From the NCBI GenBank assembly GCA_002817055.1, contig MUCU01000026.1:1-17485 (forward strand): 17,485 bases of DNA, given 5' to 3'. This document shows, piece after piece, positions 7,221-14,102 of the stretch (position 1 is its first letter; each line of letters begins with the position of its first letter). Below the pieces are notes generated by a model. The model was not told the DNA's origin. It searched no databases and saw only the letters and a program-made list of their open reading frames with translations. This DNA comes from SAR202 cluster bacterium Io17-Chloro-G7 (lineage in GTDB: Bacteria; Chloroflexota; Dehalococcoidia; UBA3495). Position numbers and translations under genes: made by a program.

Positions 7221-8513
7221 ATGACTCCTACCGGTGCGCAACTTAGCCAAAGCGCAAGGCAAACTCAGTCCGGCCACCCGCATTACTCCCAAGCGCACGT
7301 CTTGGGCAGCAACGGTGCGGGCAATGACGCTCCTGCATTGGTATGCGCCGGTTTGGGCAAGCGGTACGGTGGCGTACAGGCGGTGGATGGTCTCGACTTT
7401 TCCGTCGCCACTGGCGAAATTCTAGCGCTGGTGGGCCCTAGTGGTTGTGGCAAGACGACTGCGTTACGGCTCATAGCTGGCTTTGAACAGCCTGACAGCG
7501 GCACCATCACCCTACGCGGGCAGGTCGTCGGACAGGCTGGGAAGGGTCTCCCCCCGGAAAAGCGTCGCGTAGGAATGGTCTTCCAAGAGGGCGCGCTGTT
7601 CCCACACCTGAATGTCGAGCAAAACATTGCCTACGGGCTCTCCCGGTCCAGCCAGCGCAGCGATGTCATCGACCAGGTATTGGAGTTGGTAGGCCTCACC
7701 GGCTTGAAGCACCGCATGCCTTACGAGTTGTCCGGAGGCCAGCAGCAGCGTGTAGCTCTGGGCCGGGCGCTAGCGCCAAACCCGGAAATACTACTGTTGG
7801 ATGAGCCATTTTCCAACCTCGACCCCAAGCTACGAGAGCAGGTGCGGCGGGACGTGGTATCGATATTGAGGGATGGCCATATTACCACAGTGTTCGTAAC
7901 CCACGACCAAGAAGAGGCCCTTTTCATTGGGGACATTATCGCTGTGATGAACCACGGCCGCGTTGAGCAATCCGGTCCGCCGGAAGAAATTTTCCATCAG
8001 CCGGCTACCCGCTTCGTGGCCCGTTTCATTGGCATGGTGGACTTTTTGCCAGCATGGTATCAAGAAGGGCAACTAACGACCGAAGTGGGCTCCGTTGATT
8101 GGCCGGCAGTCTGGTCGGCCAGCCAAGAACACAGCATTGCCAGCGACCCTGGACATAGTATCCCTGAATATATTGAACCTTCCCGTAATGGAACGAACGG
8201 GTCGAGCGCAAGCACTGGTATTGAATCACCTGATCATGAACTCGAAGTAATGGTCCGGCCCGATTGCCTCGACTGTTTTCAGGTTGGCGCGGGACACGTC
8301 GATGAACATGCCAGCAACCGGCACGGTGTGGTCATTGAGCGGGAGTTCCGAGGCTCCTTTTTCCTCTACCGGGTGGCTTTACCCTCGGGCCACACGGTCC
8401 GATGCTTGCTCCCTCACACGGCGGAATTCCCGATTGGTGCGGAGGTGGAGGTATCTCTACGAGAAGGTCACAAATTACGGCCATTCAGAGACCAACAGGC
8501 ATTGGAACACTGA
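7221..8513 (+). CDS. fbpC: Iron(III)-type ABC transporter ATPase with TOBE-like C-terminus (FbpC-like)
   Basis: A 430-residue cytosolic ATPase that powers the uptake system. All nucleotide-binding motifs are present: Walker A GPSGCGKTT (72-80), Q-loop Q122, signature LSGGQQQR (170-177), Walker B ILLLDEP (190-196), D-loop SNLD, and switch H228 in VTHD. The C-terminal 150 residues look like a regulatory/TOBE region, split by a Ser/Gly/Asn-rich linker around residues 315-340. Two features are longer than usual: about 35 polar residues before the ATPase core, and this linker. The ATG at 7221 is preceded by GCGGGA. It is divergent from fbpA-fbpB and followed at 291 bases by a metal-responsive regulator, which supports metal transport. 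Confidence 0.87.
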   Translation: MTPTGAQLSQSARQTQSGHPHYSQAHVLGSNGAGNDAPALVCAGLGKRYGGVQAVDGLDFSVATGEILALVGPSGCGKTTALRLIAGFEQPDSGTITLRGQVVGQAGKGLPPEKRRVGMVFQEGALFPHLNVEQNIAYGLSRSSQRSDVIDQVLELVGLTGLKHRMPYELSGGQQQRVALGRALAPNPEILLLDEPFSNLDPKLREQVRRDVVSILRDGHITTVFVTHDQEEALFIGDIIAVMNHGRVEQSGPPEEIFHQPATRFVARFIGMVDFLPAWYQEGQLTTEVGSVDWPAVWSASQEHSIASDPGHSIPEYIEPSRNGTNGSSASTGIESPDHELEVMVRPDCLDCFQVGAGHVDEHASNRHGVVIEREFRGSFFLYRVALPSGHTVRCLLPHTAEFPIGAEVEVSLREGHKLRPFRDQQALEH

Positions 8514-8547
8514 TCGGAGACTCTAAATACCCATTAGGCCCTCCATT

Positions 8548-8561
8548 TTTGACCAATCAAA
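8548..8561. promoter_or_regulatory. Candidate operator palindrome before the DtxR-like gene
   Basis: A perfect TTTGA-CCAA-TCAAA palindrome lies just after the fbpC stop, 242 bases before the regulator gene. It could be an autoregulatory site. It is short, so chance is quite possible. Confidence 0.2.
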
Positions 8562-8699
8562 TCAGTGTCTGCAGAATAAATCGGTCACCGGCCCAATTTA
8601 TCGGTGGAACTGGCCGTCGTGGATTCCCCGCTTGCGAATTCTTCAAGACAATTCTCCACCCTGCCTTCCATTAGTGTCCGCGTGCCACTCTTCTCTATT

Positions 8700-8733
8700 A
8701 GACACAAACTCCCTGCAGACACAAACTCCCTGG
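8700..8733. repeat. Tandem 17-bp duplication
   Basis: AGACACAAACTCCCTG followed by C, then the same 16 bases followed by G: two adjacent 17-bp copies with one difference, 71 bases upstream of the DtxR-like gene. The spacing and tandem arrangement could be a protein-binding pair or a simple replication-slippage duplication. No gene is seen in 8514-8803. Confidence 0.75.
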
Positions 8734-8803
8734 AATCCTCGCAAGACGTGGACCCAGGTGGCGCCCAGAAATCTGAAAAGAAATCCAATACCAGGGGGCG
8801 CTA

Positions 8804-9550
8804 ATGCCTCGACAGAAAAAGAGCACCAGCGAAGCAGAAATTTCGGTCGACGACTCCGGCACGGAACGCCTGTCGTCCGGGACCGAGAACTACCTGCTTT
8901 GTCTTTATAGACTGTGGGAAGACTCGGAAATTCCGACTATCACCCAACTTACAGACACTTTAAAGCAACTCCCTCCCACGGAAGGGTTGGGCACCTCAGT
9001 GCCTTCGGTGGCTGGTATGATCCGGCGGATGCAGCGCCAAACCCTGGTTGAGATCGGTGCGGACAAACGGATCAGGCTGACTCATAAAGGACAAGAGGGC
9101 GCCGAGGACATTGCAAGGCGCCACAGGTTGGCCGAATGGCTGGTGGTGCGCTTGTTGGGAATGGAGCTTTACCAAGCGCACAACGAGGCTCACAGGCTGG
9201 AACACGGTATGTCCCGGGAGTTTGAACAGAAGCTGGTGGAGCAGCTGGGCAACCCTAAACGCTCTCCGTATGGCCGTCCCATCCCTGGTTCAGGGGAGCC
9301 CAGGGTTCCCGAAAATTCGGTTACCCTAGACATGGCAATCCCCGGCGTGGCTTATCTGGTGGACCGCGTACCCGAAGAGGACGCCAAATTGCTGCGCTTC
9401 CTTTCCGACTCGATGATCGTCCCGGATTGCGCCGTCACAGTAGTGGAAGCCGCCCCTTACCTAGGGGTGCTGGAAGTATCCACCCAACGGGACAAGGTAT
9501 CCATCGGGTACAACGTGGCCCGCCAGATCTTGGTCCGCACCACCGAGTAG
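8804..9550 (+). CDS. DtxR/MntR-family metal-dependent transcriptional regulator
   Basis: A 248-residue regulator: N-terminal winged helix (about 25-95), metal-binding dimerisation domain (about 96-165), and a C-terminal SH3/FeoA-like region (about 175-245), the full three-domain layout of DtxR/IdeR. The diagnostic stretch RRHRLAEWLV (105-114), then HNEAHRLEH (126-134) and SPYGRPIPG (154-162) align well with DtxR. Two metal-site positions differ: the residue equivalent to DtxR C102 / MntR E99 is His (H130), and that equivalent to DtxR M10 is Asn (N29). The winged-helix part also carries an insertion (LPPTEGLG, 56-63). GGGGG at about 8794-8798 precedes the ATG. It probably represses the neighbouring transporter when metal is plentiful. 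Confidence 0.87.
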   Translation: MPRQKKSTSEAEISVDDSGTERLSSGTENYLLCLYRLWEDSEIPTITQLTDTLKQLPPTEGLGTSVPSVAGMIRRMQRQTLVEIGADKRIRLTHKGQEGAEDIARRHRLAEWLVVRLLGMELYQAHNEAHRLEHGMSREFEQKLVEQLGNPKRSPYGRPIPGSGEPRVPENSVTLDMAIPGVAYLVDRVPEEDAKLLRFLSDSMIVPDCAVTVVEAAPYLGVLEVSTQRDKVSIGYNVARQILVRTTE

Positions 9551-9567
9551 TTATACTAAATACGGAT

Positions 9568-9619
9568 CAGGCATGAAACCGAGCCAGCTGGTTGACATAG
9601 GCTCTGCGGGTTTCACCTG
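9568..9619. terminator. Imperfect hairpin between convergent genes
   Basis: TGAAACC-GAGCC (9574-9585) pairs with GGCTC...GGTTTCA (9600-9604, 9609-9615), with a 4-base bulge on the right side. It lies between the regulator (+) and the ComE-like gene (-), where a bidirectional terminator would be expected. The T-tract is short (TTTAT), so function is uncertain. Confidence 0.4.
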
Positions 9620-9661
9620 TTTATCGAAATAACGAATGGCGGTGGAGCAGACTATCTGAAT

Positions 9662-10237
9662 CTAGTCGGGCAGGTTCGGGGCCAAAGTCTGGCGTACCGT
9701 CGCCCAGCCCTCGGCCATACTGCGCTGGGGCATTGGCGGAAGCGCTTCATCCCGCACCACTTTGACCAATACGAACACCGGTCCCGGCTGGGCCATTACC
9801 TCTTCCATACCCAAAACTAACTCTTCCAACTCATCGAACCGATAGGTCTTGGCGTATCCAGCGCCTTGAGCGATGGTCTGAAAATCAATGTTGTCCAAAC
9901 CCTTTATGCGTATCCCATCAGTTGATCGGTATGAAGCATCTTCGAACACTAAGTGGACCAGGTTCTGTGGCCCCGACTCTCCCACTGTGGCCAGACCCCC
10001 CAGGTCCGTCCGCAACGTGGCGTCGCAGTCCAAAACCAGCACCTTGCTTTCGGGTTGCGCCAAGGCCAATCCCAACCCCACCGCAGGCGCCCTGTCCATA
10101 CAGTCCATAAGGTCCACGTCCAGGTCTCGGCGCTGGGAAACCTGTGCCCACTCCCGCAGTGCCGAAGAAGTGGATACCACCAACGCATCTTTGCGGTGAA
10201 AATTTACAGCCTTAGTCGCTTCCATTGAACTAATCAC
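9662..10237 (-). CDS. ComE-like TPP-domain protein with degenerate cofactor motif
   Basis: A 191-residue paralogue of the ComE-type beta subunit encoded at 11041, alignable along most of its length (CM-x-A-x-VGLGLALA, residues 46-60; GAGYA around 128). The ComE TPP/magnesium motif is altered: LDGDGSLLMNLG becomes LDCDATLRTDLG (69-80), and FDNGVY becomes FEDASY (98-103). The key Asp D72 remains, but both glycines and the ligand Asn are changed. It may be a non-catalytic or differently tuned partner. No alpha-subunit copy is next to it. The start is GTG at 10237 or ATG at 10225 (187 residues); GGGAAG lies 7 bases before the GTG. The start codons lie inside the last unit of the 50-bp repeat array. 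Confidence 0.75.
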   Translation of the reverse strand: MISSMEATKAVNFHRKDALVVSTSSALREWAQVSQRRDLDVDLMDCMDRAPAVGLGLALAQPESKVLVLDCDATLRTDLGGLATVGESGPQNLVHLVFEDASYRSTDGIRIKGLDNIDFQTIAQGAGYAKTYRFDELEELVLGMEEVMAQPGPVFVLVKVVRDEALPPMPQRSMAEGWATVRQTLAPNLPD

Positions 10238-10513
10238 AGTTCCACTTCCCTCATCGCTTGGCTCTCCCCAACGATTGAACTAATCACAGTTCCACTTCCC
10301 TCATCGCTTGGCTCTCCCCAACGATTGAACTCATCACAGTTCTACTTCCCTCATCGCTTGGCTCTCCCCAAGGATCGAACTAATCACAGTTCTACTTCCC
10401 TTATCGCACGGCTCTCCCCAACGATCGAACTAATCACAGTTCTGCTTCCCTTATCGCACGGCTCTCCCCAACGATCGAACTAATCACAGTTCTGCTTCCC
10501 TTATCGCCTGGCT
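10224..10513. repeat. 50-bp tandem repeat array, 5.8 copies
   Basis: Units start at 10224, 10274, 10324, 10374, 10424 and 10474, each exactly 50 bp; the last is cut off after 40 bases. The first two units are identical. The others differ by a few substitutions and no insertions or deletions. A gradient is visible: the two units nearest the gene share CCACTTCCCTCATCGCTTGG, the distal ones TTATCGCACGG. Every unit holds the inverted repeat GAACT-N6-AGTTC. The array fills almost the whole 298-base gap between the membrane-protein gene (10536) and the ComE-like gene, and overlaps that gene's start. Confidence 0.97.
10234..10487 (-). other. Chain of five overlapping 17-codon mini-frames in the repeat array
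   Basis: On the minus strand each repeat offers a GTG start (first bases at 10487, 10437, 10387, 10337, 10287), 17 sense codons, and a TGA. Each TGA overlaps the next GTG as GTGA; the last overlaps the GTG of the ComE-like gene at 10237. Frames run 10434-10487, 10384-10437, 10334-10387, 10284-10337 and 10234-10287. The nearest encodes VISSIVGESQAMREVEL. Differences between units are synonymous or mild (S/S, V/L, R/Q, I/M, A/V). An AGGGAAG lies 7 bases before each GTG, and the GTG sits in the loop of a GAACT/AGTTC hairpin. Translation is not shown; a 17-codon frame stays open by chance fairly often. Confidence 0.35.
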
Positions 10514-10535
10514 TAGTTGCAGGGCAATTTTTGGG

Positions 10536-10817
10536 CTAATCTAAAGACTTACGATCCACTTCTTCCGACGTCGACGGGTTATTGTCCACAATCGGAGAAT
10601 CTAAGGGTTTTCGGTCATCAATAGGCGAAGCGTAGCTAAAGTCCGACTTACGGGCCTGTACCATCAGGTAGGTAGCCAATAGCACTACTGCCCCTCCCAC
10701 AACCGCCATAGCAACGTTTGGTCGAGAGAACCCTTGATATAGCAGCCAGAAGCCAAGGCTGAAAGCGGCATAGCTGAGAAGCCTGCCGAATATCCCTTTT
10801 ACCAGTAGTTTCACCAT
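10536..10817 (-). CDS. Small two-helix membrane protein
   Basis: A 93-residue protein with two hydrophobic segments, about residues 8-29 (ending LGFWLLYQGF) and 34-53 (NVAMAVVGGAVVLLATYLMV). They are followed by a charged tail rich in Asp, Ser and Pro, where DDRKPLDSP and EEVDRKSLD look like a loose internal repeat. Lys and Arg at the start suggest the N-terminus is cytoplasmic, so the tail would be too. GAAAGGT (plus strand 10824-10830) precedes the ATG at 10817. It lies between comE and the ComE-like gene on the same strand, but the hairpin at 10964-10992 separates it from comE. I cannot assign a family. Confidence 0.65.
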   Translation of the reverse strand: MVKLLVKGIFGRLLSYAAFSLGFWLLYQGFSRPNVAMAVVGGAVVLLATYLMVQARKSDFSYASPIDDRKPLDSPIVDNNPSTSEEVDRKSLD

Positions 10818-10963
10818 CGGAAGACCTTTCTTGGCTCGTATTTAGCAACCACTGTCCGAAATTTCGTTAGTGCTTTCAATTGGCTCCGGCCATTGCCGCA
10901 TTTACAATTAACCGACTGTCCAATTACCAGAGACCAATGCCCGGGAGAAAGTCCATTAACAAT

Positions 10964-10992
10964 TCGGGGCAACACAAAAAGCGTTGCCCCGA
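10964..10992 (-). terminator. Terminator-like hairpin after comE
   Basis: A perfect 10-bp stem TCGGGGCAAC/GTTGCCCCGA (10964-10973/10983-10992) with a 9-base loop, 48 bases after the comE stop on the minus strand. The bases after the stem (ATTGTTAATGG) are only moderately U-rich. It probably ends the comD-comE transcript, at least in part. Confidence 0.65.
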
Positions 10993-11040
10993 TAAACACA
11001 GCTTGATCCTTCGGCACTTTTGCTTACTTGGATTCCGTTA

Positions 11041-11631
11041 TTATCCTTTGCCAATGGCCTCGGGCAACTCGCGGATCGCCGTATGCACCGTCCTGCGGGC
11101 CCGTTGCCTGAACTGAACGGCTGTGTTTTCGATTTCCGGGGCAACTTCCAAGTGGACAAAGACGGGTCCTTTGGCAGCCAAGACTTGGTCGATACTGGTG
11201 GTTAAATCTTCCAAATTATCGAAGGAGAACGTAGCGGCGTATCCCGCTCCCTCGGCCAACTTCTTCCAGTCGGCCCGTCCTGCTCCGGGTACCGGTTGGC
11301 CGCCGGTGACAGCATACACTCCGTTGTCGAACAAGAAATGCACCAGATTTTCCGGTGCTTTGTTGGACAACGTGACCAGGGTGCCCAGGTTCATCAACAA
11401 GCTCCCGTCCCCGTCTAGGATCATTATTTTCCGTTCGGGATGGGCTAGAGCCAGACCCAAACCCACCGACGACGCTTTGCCCATGCACCCGGACAAGGGA
11501 AAATCCAACTCGTCGTGGGTGCTCACGCTGGGCAGGCCCATGTGGACGTTCCCAGCGTTCATGGTGGGGACGATTACTGCGCCATCGCGCTTGCTGTCCA
11601 GCAGCCTGACTGCGTCGGTGTTGTTTATCAT
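11041..11631 (-). CDS. comE: Sulfopyruvate/phosphonopyruvate decarboxylase-type beta subunit (ComE-like)
   Basis: A 196-residue TPP-binding subunit matching the C-terminal domain of TPP decarboxylases. The cofactor motif is intact: LDGDGSLLMNLG (72-83), with D75 and N103 (FDNGVY) as the probable magnesium ligands. In methanogens ComDE decarboxylates sulfopyruvate to sulfoacetaldehyde for coenzyme M; in bacteria related split enzymes act in C3-sulfonate breakdown or on phosphonopyruvate. No xsc, pepM or other pathway gene is visible here, so the substrate is open. AGAGG (plus strand 11641-11645) supports the ATG at 11631. It follows comD by 35 bases, so the two are cotranscribed and should form one enzyme, with comD supplying the activating glutamate. 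Confidence 0.85.
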   Translation of the reverse strand: MINNTDAVRLLDSKRDGAVIVPTMNAGNVHMGLPSVSTHDELDFPLSGCMGKASSVGLGLALAHPERKIMILDGDGSLLMNLGTLVTLSNKAPENLVHFLFDNGVYAVTGGQPVPGAGRADWKKLAEGAGYAATFSFDNLEDLTTSIDQVLAAKGPVFVHLEVAPEIENTAVQFRQRARRTVHTAIRELPEAIGKG

Positions 11632-11666
11632 TTTTACTGTCCTCTTTATGGCCTGACTAGCGACTT

Positions 11667-12173
11667 TTAGGCGCCGAATTCGCTGCCGACCAGCACTGCC
11701 ACCGGTTTCTGGGTACGCTCGGCTTCCTCGGCGGCCAGGCTTATCCGGTCGGCATCCTCATCGGTTTCGATCAAAAAGTAATTAATGCCCCAAGCATGAA
11801 GAATGTGCTCAATGTAGCGAGCGGCAGAGTCGGTGGTCAGTCCGTGGCGGCTCCACCCCCGGTACCCAATCAGCATAACCAAGGGTTGATTGATGTCCAA
11901 ACCCAAACCGCGAATGGAATCACCCGACTCGAAAATACCTGTGTTCTGGATCAGGACCACCGGTTTCTTGCCACCGACCCACAGGCCAGCGGCAATGGCC
12001 ATGGTTTCACCCTCACGGCACACCGGCACCAAGTCCAAACTGGGATCGCTGGTCAGAAGTTGATACATAAAATTGGTCTCGCTGTCCGGAAGCCAAACCA
12101 CATGGGTAAATTTGTTTTTCTTTAGTTCCTCGATTATGACCGTCGGGTGCAAAACCGATTCGTGAATAGTCAT
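11667..12173 (-). CDS. comD: Sulfopyruvate/phosphonopyruvate decarboxylase-type alpha subunit (ComD-like)
   Basis: A 168-residue protein equal to the N-terminal (pyrimidine-binding) domain of TPP decarboxylases. The conserved glutamate that activates the TPP aminopyrimidine is E54 in CREGETMAIAAGLWVGGKKP (52-71), followed by VVLIQNTG, the typical ComD/phosphonopyruvate-decarboxylase pattern. In two-chain enzymes the active site lies between alpha and beta, so it needs the comE product. A strong GGAGG (within plus strand 12180-12185) precedes the ATG at 12173. It is the first gene after the promoter at 12275-12304. The protein is cytosolic. Sulfopyruvate is the more likely substrate for a split enzyme, but this is inferred from family habit. 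Confidence 0.85.
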   Translation of the reverse strand: MTIHESVLHPTVIIEELKKNKFTHVVWLPDSETNFMYQLLTSDPSLDLVPVCREGETMAIAAGLWVGGKKPVVLIQNTGIFESGDSIRGLGLDINQPLVMLIGYRGWSRHGLTTDSAARYIEHILHAWGINYFLIETDEDADRISLAAEEAERTQKPVAVLVGSEFGA

Positions 12174-12274
12174 CTATGCTCCTCCGTGAGTCTACTAGAA
12201 GGACGATTCGCCTAAGTCTACCGGTAGCCGGTGCAGTTCAATATGTTGGGTGTAATACACTAGGAAACCGGCAT

Positions 12275-12304
12275 ATTATATTGAGGCCCCCAACAAGCCG
12301 TCAA
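12275..12304 (-). promoter_or_regulatory. Sigma-70-type promoter for comD-comE
   Basis: On the minus strand TTGACG (12299-12304) and a perfect TATAAT (12275-12280) are 18 bases apart. The expected start, near 12268, gives a leader of about 95 bases ahead of comD. Confidence 0.6.
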
Positions 12305-12315
12305 TATTGAGTTAA

Positions 12316-12344
12316 TCCCAGGCGCTATTAAGGCTTGCCTGGGA
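12316..12344. terminator. Hairpin downstream of asnS
   Basis: A perfect 8-bp stem TCCCAGGC/GCCTGGGA (12316-12323/12337-12344) with a 13-base loop. It lies between asnS and the comD promoter, both on the minus strand, where an asnS terminator is expected. The run of T is on the plus-strand side (AACTTTT), and on the minus strand only TTAACTC follows, so termination would be weak. Confidence 0.45.
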
Positions 12345-12376
12345 AACTTTTCGCACGCAGTCTAACTTATTGTAAC

Positions 12377-12459
12377 GTCATTCTGACGGGCGGAGCGCGG
12401 AAGAATCTGGGGTGGAGTCGCCCCAACGCCTCAGACCCTTCACTTCGTTCAGGGTGACA
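12377..12459. repeat. Degenerate REP/MITE-like inverted repeat
   Basis: Starts GTCATTCTGA and ends TTCAGGGTGAC, so the ends form an imperfect inverted repeat. Inside are GAAGAATCTGGGG and CCTCAGACCCTTC, which roughly complement each other, and a small GGGG...CCCC centre. I know GTCATTCTGAGCG-type elements as dispersed intergenic hairpins in Chloroflexota and other metagenomic genomes; this copy looks decayed. It accounts for most of the non-coding stretch between asnS and comD. Confidence 0.55.
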
Positions 12460-12504
12460 CTGCTACGCTTCGGTTGACTGAGTACTTGCCTGTTGCCCGG
12501 AGAC

Positions 12505-13890
12505 CTAAAACTCGGCGCTCTTGGGGGTCCGTGGAAACGGGATCACATCTCGGATATTAGATACTCCGGTAACAAATTGGACCGTGCGCTCGAACCCCAA
12601 GCCGAAGCCTGAATGGGGCACGGTACCGTAGCTGCGCAGGTCCAAATACCAAGAGTAATCGCTCTGGGAAAGACCCACTTCAGTCAATCTCGCTAACAGC
12701 ACATCCCGGCGCTCTTCCCTCTGGCTACCGCCGATTATCTCACCTATACCGGGGACCAGGGTGTCCATGGCCCGCACTGTGTTGCCGTCATCGTTAACCC
12801 GCATGTAGAAGGGTTTTATCTCCCTGGGATAGTCGGTGACAATAACGGGTCGTCCGATTCTACTCTCGGTGAGGTAACGCTCGTGCTCCGATTGTAGGTC
12901 CATCCCCCATGCCACTGGGTATTCGAACTTTTCCCCGGATTTTTCAAGCAAGTCAACAGCTTCGGTGTAGGTTATGCGCTCGAAGTTGGAGCCCACAATG
13001 TCTTCCAAAGTCGATATAACGGTCTGATTATGCCACTGGTTAAAGAAGGCCAGGTCTTGGGAACAGCGGTCCAGCACATAGCTGAAAACGTACTTTAGGA
13101 ACTCTTCGGCGAGGCTGGCGAGACCGTCCAAATCGCAAAACGCCACCTCAGGCTCGACCATCCAGAACTCGGCTAAGTGCCGAGAGGTATTGGAGTTCTC
13201 AGCCCGAAATGTGGGGCCAAAAGTGTACACGTCGCTGATAGCTTGGGCGAAGATCTCCGCCTCAAGTTGTCCGCTGACGGTGAGGAAGGTTGGCTTGCCA
13301 AAGAAGTCATCTTGGTAGTCCACGGCTCCGCCATCTCTGGGCAACTTATCCAAATCCAGGGTCGTTACCCGGAACATCGACCCGGCGCCTTCGGCGTCGC
13401 TGGCCGTAATGATGGGGGTCTGAATATAAATAAAGCCCCGCTCTTGGAAGAAGGAATGAATAGCGAAGGCCACAGCGTTCCTGACCCGGGCCATGGCGCC
13501 AAAGGTATTCGTCCTAGGCCGCAGGTGGGCTATTTCCCGAAGAAACTCAGGGGTGTGGCGCTTCTTTTGCAGTGGGTAACTTTCCGGGTCGGAAGCCCCG
13601 ATTAGCTCGATGTCGGTGGCATGCACCTCGTACTTTTGACCTTTCCCAGGGGAGTCCATCAGCTTGCCGACCACGCTGACGCTGCAACCCGTAGTTAGCG
13701 CGTCGACCAACTCATAGCATGAGAGCGATTGGTCGGCGACCACTTGGAGGTCCAGAATGCTGGAGCCATCATTTACCTGGATAAACGAAACAGACTTAGA
13801 AGACCGTTTGGTCTTTACCCAACCCTGGACGAACACCTCGTCGCCAGCTTGCTGACGGTCAAGAATCTCGCCTATCTTGCTGCGCCGCAT
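12505..13890 (-). CDS. asnS: Asparaginyl-tRNA synthetase
   Basis: A 461-residue class IIb synthetase that charges tRNA-Asn with asparagine. It has the N-terminal anticodon-binding OB fold (about 17-97, [23 protein letters not shown] region), motif 1 around [15 protein letters not shown] (151-165), motif 2 [21 protein letters not shown] (228-248), and motif 3 GFGLGFER (428-435), ending with the AsnRS-typical [22 protein letters not shown] marks AsnRS rather than AspRS. Length is normal. The ATG at 13890 has only GGGGT upstream. With AsnRS present, the GatCAB enzyme encoded nearby is likely needed for Gln-tRNA-Gln rather than Asn-tRNA-Asn, though both can occur. Confidence 0.96.
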   Translation of the reverse strand: MRRSKIGEILDRQQAGDEVFVQGWVKTKRSSKSVSFIQVNDGSSILDLQVVADQSLSCYELVDALTTGCSVSVVGKLMDSPGKGQKYEVHATDIELIGASDPESYPLQKKRHTPEFLREIAHLRPRTNTFGAMARVRNAVAFAIHSFFQERGFIYIQTPIITASDAEGAGSMFRVTTLDLDKLPRDGGAVDYQDDFFGKPTFLTVSGQLEAEIFAQAISDVYTFGPTFRAENSNTSRHLAEFWMVEPEVAFCDLDGLASLAEEFLKYVFSYVLDRCSQDLAFFNQWHNQTVISTLEDIVGSNFERITYTEAVDLLEKSGEKFEYPVAWGMDLQSEHERYLTESRIGRPVIVTDYPREIKPFYMRVNDDGNTVRAMDTLVPGIGEIIGGSQREERRDVLLARLTEVGLSQSDYSWYLDLRSYGTVPHSGFGLGFERTVQFVTGVSNIRDVIPFPRTPKSAEF

Positions 13891-14003
13891 TACAATACCC
13901 CAACGGATTATTTACTGCGATTCATCGGGAAATTTATGTAAGCCTTAAGAAGAAGTTTTATGCGGAACCATTAAGCGGGACCCTGTCACAGAAGCGGATA
14001 AGC

Positions 14004-14102
14004 TGAGACTCTCAATATAATCCGAGTCCACGGTTACACCGTCGTTCGTAACAGAGTCCACTATGCGCTTGAGCCTCAGATGATCAACTCTGACACCGTG
14101 GA
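14004..14102. other. Structured intergenic stretch upstream of asnS
   Basis: The 237-base gap between the HxlR gene and asnS holds several inverted repeats: TGAGA-C-TCTCA (14004-14014), GTTAC/GTAAC (14033-14037/14048-14052), and the long-range pair TCCACGGT/ACCGTGGA (14027-14034/14095-14102). GAGTCCAC occurs twice (14025-14032, 14054-14061). On the minus strand this would fold into a branched hairpin in a possible asnS leader. I checked for a T-box sequence and did not find one. It could be a decayed repeat element. Confidence 0.4.

Noticed and set aside
8585..8804. Small frames between fbpC and the DtxR-like gene
   Set aside because: Several conflicting frames on both strands run through the tandem 17-bp repeat; none has a good ribosome site or plausible composition.
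10370..10500. tRNA fragments in the repeat (GTTCGATC on the minus strand, like a T-loop)
   Set aside because: The flanking bases do not form a T-arm, and no anticodon or acceptor stem can be drawn.
10224..10513. CRISPR array
   Set aside because: The 50-bp units are directly adjacent with no unique spacers, so this is a tandem minisatellite.
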